DNA of 64,000 bases, from NCBI GenBank assembly GCA_040290295.1, contig PSMW01000006.1, positions 1 to 64,000 of the forward strand, read 5' to 3'. Origin of the DNA: CAADGV01 sp040290295. Lineage in GTDB: Bacteria; Bacteroidota; Ignavibacteria; UBA10030; UBA6906. Positions 1 through 7,338 of the stretch are shown here, piece by piece (position 1 is the first letter of the stretch; each line of letters opens with the position of its first letter). The position numbers and the translations under genes were made by a program. Under the pieces are notes generated by a model that made no database searches, was not told where the DNA came from, and was given only the letters and a program-made list of their open reading frames with translations.

Positions 1-430
1 CGCCACCCTCCGGGCACCTAACGCACGCAACCGCTGAGCTTCTACAAACCATCCATGCTCATCCGTAACGATAGAAAATCGCGATTGTGGTTCAACCTGT
101 TGGAGCTTGGAGCTTGACAATTGGAACTTCGCCTCACGCGTTGTAGGTCGGGACGCCCGTCCCGACCCACAAGAGGGTGTAGGACGAGCAGCCTGCTCGT
201 CCTATAGCAGTACTCAGTTTGGAGCTTGGAACTTGAGAATTGGAACTTGCCCCACCCAAGCCCTCGTATGCGCCGCCGCAGCCGCGGGTGCTGGAGTGCA
301 TGCTTCGTGCAATATTCTGCTGTTTACGATCGCTGAACCGATAAAATCGAAGCAAGGCAAACAACGGTTTGCATTTCCTCTCGCCGATTCATAGCTTGCC
401 GGTCAATCACGAACAAAGTTGCTGACCACT
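1..430. other. Intergenic region, no gene seen
   Basis: No coding region with family resemblance is visible here. The stretch holds a composite repeat (102-249, described separately). It also holds a small perfect hairpin, GCAAAC-AACG-GTTTGC, at 357-372, about 60 bases before the ATG at 431. I looked for a cobalamin riboswitch because the next gene is BtuF-like and saw no recognisable element. Confidence 0.6.
102..249. repeat. REP-like element: two hairpins between direct repeats
   Basis: Two 29-base direct repeats (102-130 and 221-249, 26 of 29 identical) flank two perfect inverted repeats. The first is GGTCGGGACG-CC-CGTCCCGACC at 146-167. The second is TAGGACGAGCA-GCC-TGCTCGTCCTA at 180-204. 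The arrangement resembles intergenic REP or MITE-like elements. The 5' part of the first direct repeat belongs to a 21-base identity (89-109) shared with 19358-19378 near ftsZ. No transposase is nearby. Confidence 0.7.
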
Positions 431-1300
431 ATGAGACACCTTGCGACACTTGTTCTTCTCCCTGTGTGGTTTTGTCAATCGCCGGCACAGATCACCCTCA
501 TCGACGATCTTCACCGCACGATTACGTTGCGTTCGCCTGCGGAGCGCGTCGTGTCGCTCGCACCCAGCATTACCGAAACACTTTTCTCTATCGATGCGGG
601 CGACCGCGTGGTCGGCTTGACCACGTATTGCAATTACCCCCCTGCGACAGCCGCCAAGCAGCGCGTCGGCGGCGTCATCAATCCCAGCATCGAAACGATT
701 GTTGGGCTGCGTCCCGATCTTGTGTTGATGACAACGGAGGGTAATGCACGCCCGGACTTTGAAAAACTTGTCTCGCTCGGCATGACGGTTTTCGTCACCA
801 ATCCCCGTACGGTGGACGACGTCTTCGCTTCGATCGAACGCATCGGCGTGCTGACGGGACAGGCAGATTCTGCGCGACGCCTCGTCCGTTCGCTCCGGGC
901 GCGCGCCGACTCCGTTGCCGCTCGTGCTGCCCGTTTGCCGAAGCGCTCGGTCCTTGTGTGCGTTTCGCTTCAGCCGATCATCGTCGTTGGTAACAAGACG
1001 TTCCTTGCAGAGCTGATCGAACGGGCTGGCGGATCGAACATCGTTTCGGCGGAGGCTTCCACATACCTTTTGTACAGCCGCGAAGCTGTCTTGAAGTCCG
1101 ACCCCGATGTACTTATCTTTTTCTCCGACGTCGCCGCCGACACGAAGGAAGTGTTGCGCACATTTCCGGAATGGGCGAACCTCAAAGCATTTCGGCGGCA
1201 GTCGGTTGCTCGCATCGACACAGATATTGCTGCGCGACCCGGTCCGCGCATTGTCGATGCGCTCGAGCTGTTCTTCCATCTCCTTCACCACATTCCTTAG
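431..1300 (+). CDS. Periplasmic substrate-binding protein, BtuF/FepB-like
   Basis: A 289-residue exported protein of the Peripla_BP_2 family, which delivers cobalamin, haem or ferric siderophores to an ABC importer. The ATG at 431 gives a clean signal peptide (MRHLATLVLLPVWFCQSPAQ). An in-frame TTG at 419 would add four residues and is less likely. The family pattern is clear: ERVVSLAPSITETLF near the N-terminus, then VVGLTTYCNYPP, GGVINPSIETIVGLRPDLVL and a C-terminal lobe with PDVLIFFSD. No permease or ATPase gene is next to it, so the substrate cannot be told from context. The next gene, a nucleoside kinase, starts 18 bases downstream. Confidence 0.85.
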   Translation: MRHLATLVLLPVWFCQSPAQITLIDDLHRTITLRSPAERVVSLAPSITETLFSIDAGDRVVGLTTYCNYPPATAAKQRVGGVINPSIETIVGLRPDLVLMTTEGNARPDFEKLVSLGMTVFVTNPRTVDDVFASIERIGVLTGQADSARRLVRSLRARADSVAARAARLPKRSVLVCVSLQPIIVVGNKTFLAELIERAGGSNIVSAEASTYLLYSREAVLKSDPDVLIFFSDVAADTKEVLRTFPEWANLKAFRRQSVARIDTDIAARPGPRIVDALELFFHLLHHIP

Positions 1301-1318
1301 CATTGACGACACACGATC

Positions 1319-1999
1319 ATGAAGCAACGGTTAGGATCACGGAGCACGCTCGCTTCCCGCAAGCGCATGAGCCGTGCACGTTCCAGGCGTAAGGTGTTTC
1401 TTGCCGTCGCCGGTAATATCGGCGCGGGCAAATCGTCCCTCACCCATCTGCTCAGCTTGCGATACGGCTGGAAACCATTTTTCGAATCGGTCGAGGACAA
1501 TCCATACCTCAACGACTTTTACGCGGATATGAAGCGGTGGTCGTTCAATCTTCAGGTGTACTTTCTCTCCAATCGCTTTCGCAGCCACAAAGCCATCACC
1601 GAAGGTCCAGACTCGGTGATCCTCGACCGTGTCATTTATGAGGACGCGGAAATTTTTGCGCGCAATCTGTTCGAGATCGGGATGATGGATCAACGGGACT
1701 ACGAGAACTATGTTGCACTGTACGACGTGATGACGGAATACTTGCAGCCTCCGGATTTGCTGATCTACCTGCGTGCGAACGTCGATACGTTGATGAAACA
1801 GATCGCTTTGCGCGGGCGCGATTTCGAACAGTCCATCACGCGCGAGTACCTCGAGCAGCTTAACAAGCATTATGAAAGCTGGATAGCACGCTACCGAAAG
1901 GGTCCACTCTTGATTGTGGAATCCGACCAACTGGATTTCGTGAACAAGCAGGCAGACTTGGAGAAGATCGTCGCATTGATCGAGAAGAAATTAGCGTAG
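1319..1999 (+). CDS. Deoxynucleoside kinase
   Basis: A 226-residue cytosolic kinase of the dNK/dGK/dCK family, which phosphorylates deoxynucleosides in the salvage pathway. The P-loop GNIGAGKSS lies at residues 32-40, and a DR motif (ILDRVIYED, D103-R104) stands where the family has DRS. An arginine-rich lid RGRDFEQS follows. Which base it prefers cannot be read from the sequence. The basic N-terminal 25 residues are longer than usual, so an internal ATG at 1367 (MSRARSRRKVF) may be the true start. It follows the substrate-binding protein and converges on rnhA. Confidence 0.85.
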   Translation: MKQRLGSRSTLASRKRMSRARSRRKVFLAVAGNIGAGKSSLTHLLSLRYGWKPFFESVEDNPYLNDFYADMKRWSFNLQVYFLSNRFRSHKAITEGPDSVILDRVIYEDAEIFARNLFEIGMMDQRDYENYVALYDVMTEYLQPPDLLIYLRANVDTLMKQIALRGRDFEQSITREYLEQLNKHYESWIARYRKGPLLIVESDQLDFVNKQADLEKIVALIEKKLA

Positions 2000-2011
2000 G
2001 CGAGGAGGCGT

Positions 2012-2485
2012 TCACGATCGCAGGCGGGCAATCGCTTCTTGCGCCAACGCATCCGCCCGCTCGTTGCGTTCAACCCCTGCGTGCCCACGCACTTTCTTGA
2101 ACGTCACGTTGTACCGCTCAACGAGTTCCAGGAGGCGCTCCCACAAATCTCTGTTCTCCACCGGCTGCTTCTTGGCGTTCTTCCATCCGTTGCGTCGCCA
2201 GCGTTCGTACCAGCGTTCGGTCATGCAGTTCACCACGTATGCGCTGTCCGAGTAGATTTCGATCGGCTTGCTGGTGGTTTTGATGTGCTCGAGCGCTTTG
2301 ATGCACGCCGTGAGCTCCATCCGCTGATTGGAGGTGTTGCGCTCGCCGCCCGACAGTTCCTTCACGTGTTCTCTGTAGCGCAACACAGCGCCCCATCCGC
2401 CGACGTTGTTGGAGGATTGATTTCCCGAGCAGGCGCCGTCGCAGTAGATGACGATCGGCTCGCGGTGGGTTTTGCGGGTTACCAT
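2012..2485 (-). CDS. rnhA: Ribonuclease HI
   Basis: A 157-residue RNase HI that cuts the RNA strand of RNA:DNA hybrids. All four metal-binding acidic residues are present: D16 (YCDGACSGN), E57 (RMELTA), D80 (SDSAYV) and D145 (NERADALA). The histidine is in VRGHAG, and the basic protrusion is seen in WRRNGWKNAKKQPVENRDLW. An ATG at 2485 is preferred over the in-frame TTG at 2494, which would overlap the preceding stop. It is the last gene of the minus-strand tmk-ctpA-tauE-rnhA operon, 5 bases after the tauE stop. Confidence 0.95.
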   Translation of the reverse strand: MVTRKTHREPIVIYCDGACSGNQSSNNVGGWGAVLRYREHVKELSGGERNTSNQRMELTACIKALEHIKTTSKPIEIYSDSAYVVNCMTERWYERWRRNGWKNAKKQPVENRDLWERLLELVERYNVTFKKVRGHAGVERNERADALAQEAIARLRS

Positions 2486-2490
2486 CGCGT

Positions 2491-3309
2491 TCAAAAGAAA
2501 AACATCTTCGTTGCAATGACGAGAAGAAAGACCGCATAGATGCGTCGCAAACGGTCGGCGTGCGTACGGTGGGCAACCGCAGCACCGAATTTCGCCATCG
2601 GGATCGTGCCGAGGATGATCGGCAACGAATGCACGTAATCCACAAAGCCTGCGGTGAAGGCAGCGTACTGCGGCGCGTACAGCTCGATGGTCTCCCAGCC
2701 TTTCACAACATAGCCAATCGTCGAAGCGATTGCGGTAAGCACGATCGTCGCACTCGATGTGCCCACCGCTTTCTTGAGCGGAAATTTCATGAAGTAGTAC
2801 ATCATCGGAATGGCGAAGACTCCTCCCCCCACGCCCGCCAACGACGAGACCAAGCCAACGACGACGCCGATCGTACCGAGACCGACGGGAGAAAGATTGA
2901 TGCGCGGCTCACCTTTGGGTTTGCGCTGCTCGAGAAGCAGGCGCACCGCGGCAATCGTAACAACCGTGGCAAATATTCTTTGGAGTGTTTTGCCGTGCAA
3001 TTCCGCGGCGATGCTCGCTCCCACGAGTGAGCCGACAACGCTTGCTGTACCGATCCAAAGGACCGCTTCCCACTGCACGTTGCCGTTCTTATTGTGTTCG
3101 TATGCCGATGGGAGCGAAGCAAAGATGATGATCAAGAGACTCGTGCCGAACGCAAGATGCGTTGCGACAAGAGTGGAAACACCGATGGAGTGGAAGTAGA
3201 ACACCAAGATAGGGACGAGAATGATGCCGCCCCCCACTCCAAAAAAGCCTGCAAGAAAGCCGGCAACGCAGCCGGCGATCAGCAGCGCGGTGAGTGCAAG
3301 CGGGGTCAT
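2491..3309 (-). CDS. TauE/SafE (TSUP) family membrane transporter
   Basis: A 272-residue inner-membrane protein with about eight hydrophobic segments. It carries the two internal repeats of the TSUP family, each with a glycine-rich start: GFLAGFFGVGGGIILVP near residue 17 and SSLAGVGGGVFAIPMMY in the second half. Members export sulfite, sulfoacetate or other sulfur-containing anions, but the substrate is unknown here. Its start codon overlaps the ctpA stop (ATGA, 3306-3309), so translation is probably coupled. Nothing nearby points to sulfur metabolism. Confidence 0.88.
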   Translation of the reverse strand: MTPLALTALLIAGCVAGFLAGFFGVGGGIILVPILVFYFHSIGVSTLVATHLAFGTSLLIIIFASLPSAYEHNKNGNVQWEAVLWIGTASVVGSLVGASIAAELHGKTLQRIFATVVTIAAVRLLLEQRKPKGEPRINLSPVGLGTIGVVVGLVSSLAGVGGGVFAIPMMYYFMKFPLKKAVGTSSATIVLTAIASTIGYVVKGWETIELYAPQYAAFTAGFVDYVHSLPIILGTIPMAKFGAAVAHRTHADRLRRIYAVFLLVIATKMFFF

Positions 3310-4961
3310 GAACCCTTGAGCTTCGCGGTGTAGAGCTTCGGATTCTTCAGCACATTGACTGCCGTCTCAAGTTGTCGGTCACCGTTGAGTGATGCGGCAA
3401 TTCTTCCCGCTTCGCCGTGCACGCGTGCCATCATTTCGATGTTCAGTTCGCGTGTAATGAAGTTCTTGTAACGCTCGAAGCCGCGTTCCTTTTCTTTTCC
3501 CAGCGCCCTCGAGAGAGCATCGAGGTCGGCAAGAATTTCGGCGCTGTAGCGGGATCGCTCGGCGATTTGCCGTAACTCGTTCACCTTGCCGTCGCTTTCT
3601 TCTTTGTAGTCGAATTTTTGCGCGTCGAGATACTTCTTAAACGCTTGCAACACGCGATCGTCCACACCGGTGAACTGATCACGCTTGTGTTCGGCAAAAT
3701 ACACGTTGGCGAATTTAAAGAAGAGTGCTTTGCGATAGAGTTCCTTGACCAACGGTCCTGGATCGTCGAGATTCACCACCGAATCCGGAGTGATGCCGCC
3801 GTGTTCGAAGACGGTTCTGCCGCTTTTCGTCTTGAACGCACGCTTCTGGCTATCGGGCACAGCAGCGAAGACTCCGTCCTTCTGTTTTTGTTTGTAATCG
3901 ATTTCTTGGATGCTGCGCCCGCTGGGAATGTAGTAGCGCGCCGTCGTGAGCTTGAGTTGCGCACCGTAGGTGAGCGGCACGATGGTTTGCACCAAGCCTT
4001 TGCCGAAGGTACGCGTGCCGAGGATCCAGCCGCGATCGAGGTCTTGGATAGCACCGGCCACAATCTCGCTGGCACTGGCGCTCGCGCGATCGGTCAGAAC
4101 GACCAGCGGCGTTTCGGAAAGCAGAGGCTCTTCGATGGAGTTGTATTGTTTCTCGGCGTCCGGTCGTCGTCCTTTCGTCATCACGATCATGCTGCCCTTC
4201 GGGACGAACTTGCTTACCACTTCGACTGCTGCGTCGAGCAGTCCGCCGGGATTGCCGCGTACATCCAACACGATGCCTTTCAGTTCGCCCTTCGCTTTCA
4301 ATTCTTTGATGGCAAGGCGAACTTCGTCGCCGGCTTTACGCGAGAAGCGTTCGAGCCGGATGTAGCCGATGCCTTTCTCCACCACATCGACGTACGTCAC
4401 ATTCTTGATTTGAATTTCCTCACGAATCAGCACAAAGGTGAGGGGCTTCGGCTCGCCTTCGCGTTGAATGAGAAGCCGCACTTCGGTACCGGGTTCGCCG
4501 CGCGTAAGCGAACGAACCTCGTCCGGTTTTTTGTCGGCGACCTTCATGCCGTCCACCTCCAAAATCTTATCGCCGGGGATGATGCCCGCTCGTTGCGCCG
4601 AGTAGCCATCCATGACCGTAATGACCTGAATCGCGCCGTCGCGTGATCCGATGGTAACGCCAATGCCGCCGTAGCGACCATTGGTCAGCAAATCCACTTC
4701 GTCGCCGCTCTCCTTGTCGATATACACGGTATAGGGATCGAGTGTGTTGAGCATCCCTTCGATGCCCGCCCGCATAAACTTTTCCGGGTCGATCTCATCG
4801 ACGTAGTTTGCCACGATCTCCTTATACACGCGGCCGAAAAGATCGATGCTCTTGTTGATTTTGAAATAGAAGTCGCCCTCGGCGGGCGCCACAAAACCGA
4901 ACGCGATAAACGCAAGCACAAGCACGCTTGCCGCTCCCGCGATGATCGTCTTACGCTTCAT
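3306..4961 (-). CDS. ctpA: C-terminal processing peptidase, S41 family
   Basis: A 551-residue periplasmic serine protease that trims or degrades proteins from their C-termini. After an N-terminal membrane anchor/signal (IIAGAASVLVLAFIAFGFVA) comes a PDZ domain (about residues 90-175, with GGIGVTIG and AGIIPGDKILEVDG). The S41 core follows, with nucleophile Ser298 in SASASEIVAG and general-base Lys321 in TRTFGKGLVQ. A C-terminal helical region of about 150 residues completes it. The ATG at 4961 has an AGAGGAT ribosome site and lies 8 bases after the tmk stop. A longer frame reading back into tmk lacks a signal peptide at its N-terminus and was not used. Confidence 0.93.
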   Translation of the reverse strand: MKRKTIIAGAASVLVLAFIAFGFVAPAEGDFYFKINKSIDLFGRVYKEIVANYVDEIDPEKFMRAGIEGMLNTLDPYTVYIDKESGDEVDLLTNGRYGGIGVTIGSRDGAIQVITVMDGYSAQRAGIIPGDKILEVDGMKVADKKPDEVRSLTRGEPGTEVRLLIQREGEPKPLTFVLIREEIQIKNVTYVDVVEKGIGYIRLERFSRKAGDEVRLAIKELKAKGELKGIVLDVRGNPGGLLDAAVEVVSKFVPKGSMIVMTKGRRPDAEKQYNSIEEPLLSETPLVVLTDRASASASEIVAGAIQDLDRGWILGTRTFGKGLVQTIVPLTYGAQLKLTTARYYIPSGRSIQEIDYKQKQKDGVFAAVPDSQKRAFKTKSGRTVFEHGGITPDSVVNLDDPGPLVKELYRKALFFKFANVYFAEHKRDQFTGVDDRVLQAFKKYLDAQKFDYKEESDGKVNELRQIAERSRYSAEILADLDALSRALGKEKERGFERYKNFITRELNIEMMARVHGEAGRIAASLNGDRQLETAVNVLKNPKLYTAKLKGS

Positions 4962-4969
4962 ATCCTCTT

Positions 4970-5608
4970 CTAAACGATGTTCCATATGGTCGATGAGGTC
5001 ATTCGTTGTTCGACGGTTGCCCAGACGTTCCGCTGCAGTTCGTCGATAGGGCGCAAGCCGTCGAGGCACACCCAACGTTGTGGTTCGGCAGAGGCAAGGT
5101 GGTGGTATCCCTTGCGCACACGTTCGTAGAAGGCGCGTCCGGAGCTTTCCATCCGATCGAACGACAAGCCGGCGTTGGTTTTGCGCCGCTGGATCTCTTC
5201 GATGGGGATATCAACGAGGAACGTGAGGTCGGGCATCGTGCCGCCCGTGGCAACGCGGTTGATGATACGAATAGCTTCGAGGTCCACTCCTCGGCCGTAT
5301 CCTTGATAGGCCGTCGTCGAATCGCAGTAGCGATCGCATACGACCACTTCGCCGCGCGCGAGCGCCGGGCGAATTACTTGCGCAACGAGTTGCGCGCGAC
5401 TCGCCGAGAACAAGAGCAACTCGGTGGTCTCATGCATTTCGCCGTGCAGCGTATCGAGCAAGAGCACTCGGATCCGTTCGGAGATGGGGGTGCCTCCGGG
5501 TTCGCGTATGAAATGCACAACTGCCTGCCGCATCTTCAATGCATCGACAAGCAGAGTCGCCTGCGTCGATTTGCCGCTGAAGTCGAGACCTTCGAACGTG
5601 ATGAACAT
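4970..5608 (-). CDS. tmk: Thymidylate kinase
   Basis: A 212-residue cytosolic dTMP kinase that makes dTDP. The P-loop GLDFSGKST begins at residue 7. The REPGG motif is at 35-39, and the DRY motif at 92-94 is followed by STTAYQGYGRG. Length is normal. It is the first gene of the minus-strand operon and is separated from the divergent sigma-factor gene by 123 bases, which must hold both promoters. Confidence 0.96.
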   Translation of the reverse strand: MFITFEGLDFSGKSTQATLLVDALKMRQAVVHFIREPGGTPISERIRVLLLDTLHGEMHETTELLLFSASRAQLVAQVIRPALARGEVVVCDRYCDSTTAYQGYGRGVDLEAIRIINRVATGGTMPDLTFLVDIPIEEIQRRKTNAGLSFDRMESSGRAFYERVRKGYHHLASAEPQRWVCLDGLRPIDELQRNVWATVEQRMTSSTIWNIV

Positions 5609-5689
5609 GTTTTGCTGCGCGTCGATGACGGGATCAACATACGGATTTCAGACGCGTGAATCAATTGCACCTCAGATGCGTTTTGAGTA

Positions 5690-5704
5690 GTTTCGTGTCG
5701 AAAC
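5690..5704. promoter_or_regulatory. Small palindrome in the tmk / sigma-factor divergent gap
   Basis: GTTTCG-TGT-CGAAAC is a 6-bp perfect inverted repeat. It lies 28 bases upstream of the sigma-factor ATG, within the only non-coding space between two divergent genes. It could be an operator or an ECF promoter element. The sequence alone does not decide. Confidence 0.25.
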
Positions 5705-5731
5705 AACGAACCGCTTTCATCATCCTGCTGC

Positions 5732-6388
5732 ATGGCGAAGCGTACCCGCCTACATACTCGACACCATCAGCCATCGACTCCCGTTGATCTCAAAGAACAG
5801 CAGAAGGCAGAATCCCGCGCGGAGGACTCACGTTTGATTCATGCCGCACTCGGCGGCGATGCGACCGCGTACAAACGCCTCATGCAGAAATATCATGATG
5901 CCATCTATCACTTCATCTACCGCATGGTGCACGACAAACACCACGTGGAGGACTTGACGCAGGAAGCGTTCATCAAAGCGTTCCATTCGCTGGCCAGTTT
6001 CAACGAAGAATATGCCTTCAGCACGTGGTTGTACAAGATCGCCGCTAACAACTCGATCGATTACATCCGTAGACGCAAGCTCCAAACCTTCTCGATCGAC
6101 AAACCGATCGAAGCGAAGGACACCGACTACGCGTTCGAGCTGCCGGACGAGACGTACGAAACAGACAAGGAGATGATCAGCACTCAACGGGCGGCGATGC
6201 TGAACGAGGCAATCAAGAATCTACCTGAAAAATATCGGCGTGTCATCCATCTCCGCCACGTCGAGGAAAAGAGTTACGAAGAGATTGCCGAAGAACTCCG
6301 CCTCCCCATCGGCACCGTCAAAGCACATATCTTTCGGGCGCGTGAAATGCTCTATAAGCGGCTGAAAGATACAATTCGGAATTATTGA
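5732..6388 (+). CDS. ECF-type RNA polymerase sigma factor
   Basis: A 218-residue sigma-70-family factor with only regions 2 and 4. Region 2 (about 52-115) shows HHVEDLTQEAFIKAF and FSTWLYKIAANNSIDYIRRRK. Region 4 (about 160-212) has the helix-turn-helix EKSYEEIAEELRLPIGTVKAH. The basic N-terminal 30 residues are extra. Its stop overlaps the next start in TGATG at 6386-6390, so the exported protein downstream is translated with it. No recognisable anti-sigma factor is adjacent. The target promoters are unknown. Confidence 0.92.
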   Translation: MAKRTRLHTRHHQPSTPVDLKEQQKAESRAEDSRLIHAALGGDATAYKRLMQKYHDAIYHFIYRMVHDKHHVEDLTQEAFIKAFHSLASFNEEYAFSTWLYKIAANNSIDYIRRRKLQTFSIDKPIEAKDTDYAFELPDETYETDKEMISTQRAAMLNEAIKNLPEKYRRVIHLRHVEEKSYEEIAEELRLPIGTVKAHIFRAREMLYKRLKDTIRNY

Positions 6389-7326
6389 TGCAATCTGTGC
6401 AACTCCACCCACTCCCCAAGCGTATGCTGAAGTGCCCAACGATGCGGACGCTTCTCTTTTATATTTCCCGATCACTCCTGCTTCTCGCACTCTGCGCTGG
6501 CCTGAGCGGCGCACGCGCCGCGCAAGGCGAGAAAACGCACATCGGCCGAACCACGGAAAAGGAACTCCACGTCGTTCTTTCGGCAACGTTCGGCAGCATA
6601 ACGATAGCCAAGGGAGAGCCGCAAAAGATGTTCATCGCAGAAGCCGCTGGTGGGAGCGAGAAGGCACCGACCCTTCAAACCGACTACACCATCCGCAACC
6701 GCATTGGCTATCTCGATGTGTCGCTCGGTGGAGCAAATGCGGAAGAGAATCGTCGCGACGGTTCGTTCAAGATTTCCAACATCAGCGGCGGCACATGGCG
6801 CTTGGGCTTCACCGATGCCGTAGCTATCTCCTTCGATATCGAGTTGGGTGTGGCGAAGGGGCGCTTCAATCTCTCCGGTTTGATGGTAAAAGACTTCAAC
6901 CTCTCCTGCGGTGCGAGCGATGTCGTGGTATCGTTCGACACGCCGAACACGACAACGATGGAGGAAATCAACATCGAAGCCGGTGTCAGCAAGCTCGAGG
7001 CGCGATCTCTCGGCAACGCCAACTTCAAGCGCTTTCGCTTCGAGGGGGGTGTCGGAGCAGCGACGCTGGATTTCAGCGGAGCGATCGCAAGCGAAGTGGA
7101 TGTCGATGTGAAGCTCGGCGTGGGCGTGTGCACCATTCTCATCCCACAAGAACTCGGCGTTCGAGTCTTCGCCAATGAAACGCTCGTCTCTCGTCTCGAT
7201 CTCGATCGGAGCTTTCGCACCGAAGGCGAGGGTCAATTCGTAAGTGAGAATTTCAAAGCCTCGGACGGACGCATGAATCTTCGCATCGATACGGGACTGG
7301 GCAGTGTGAAAGTACGACGGCGTTAA
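6388..7326 (+). CDS. Exported beta-rich protein, possibly LiaF/DUF4097-like toastrack fold
   Basis: A 312-residue protein with no confidently assigned family. An N-terminal signal peptide is visible (ISRSLLLLALCAGLSGARA). If the ATG at 6442 is the start, the signal is more compact. The mature part is built from short repeating strands with alternating hydrophobic residues and glycine, such as FDIELGVAKGRFNLSGL, NIEAGVSKLEARSLGN, FEGGVGAATLDFSGA and VDVKLGVGVCTILIP. This recalls the single-stranded beta-helix (toastrack) domains of LiaF C-termini and DUF4097 proteins. Coupling to the sigma factor suggests a surface-sensing or envelope-stress partner. That role is inference. Confidence 0.6.
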   Translation: MQSVQLHPLPKRMLKCPTMRTLLFYISRSLLLLALCAGLSGARAAQGEKTHIGRTTEKELHVVLSATFGSITIAKGEPQKMFIAEAAGGSEKAPTLQTDYTIRNRIGYLDVSLGGANAEENRRDGSFKISNISGGTWRLGFTDAVAISFDIELGVAKGRFNLSGLMVKDFNLSCGASDVVVSFDTPNTTTMEEINIEAGVSKLEARSLGNANFKRFRFEGGVGAATLDFSGAIASEVDVDVKLGVGVCTILIPQELGVRVFANETLVSRLDLDRSFRTEGEGQFVSENFKASDGRMNLRIDTGLGSVKVRRR

Positions 7327-7338
7327 CACCCACCATCA

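Noticed and set aside
300..430. Possible cobalamin riboswitch before the BtuF-like gene
   Set aside because: The B12-box-like core and the required helices are not visible. Only a small 6-bp hairpin is present.
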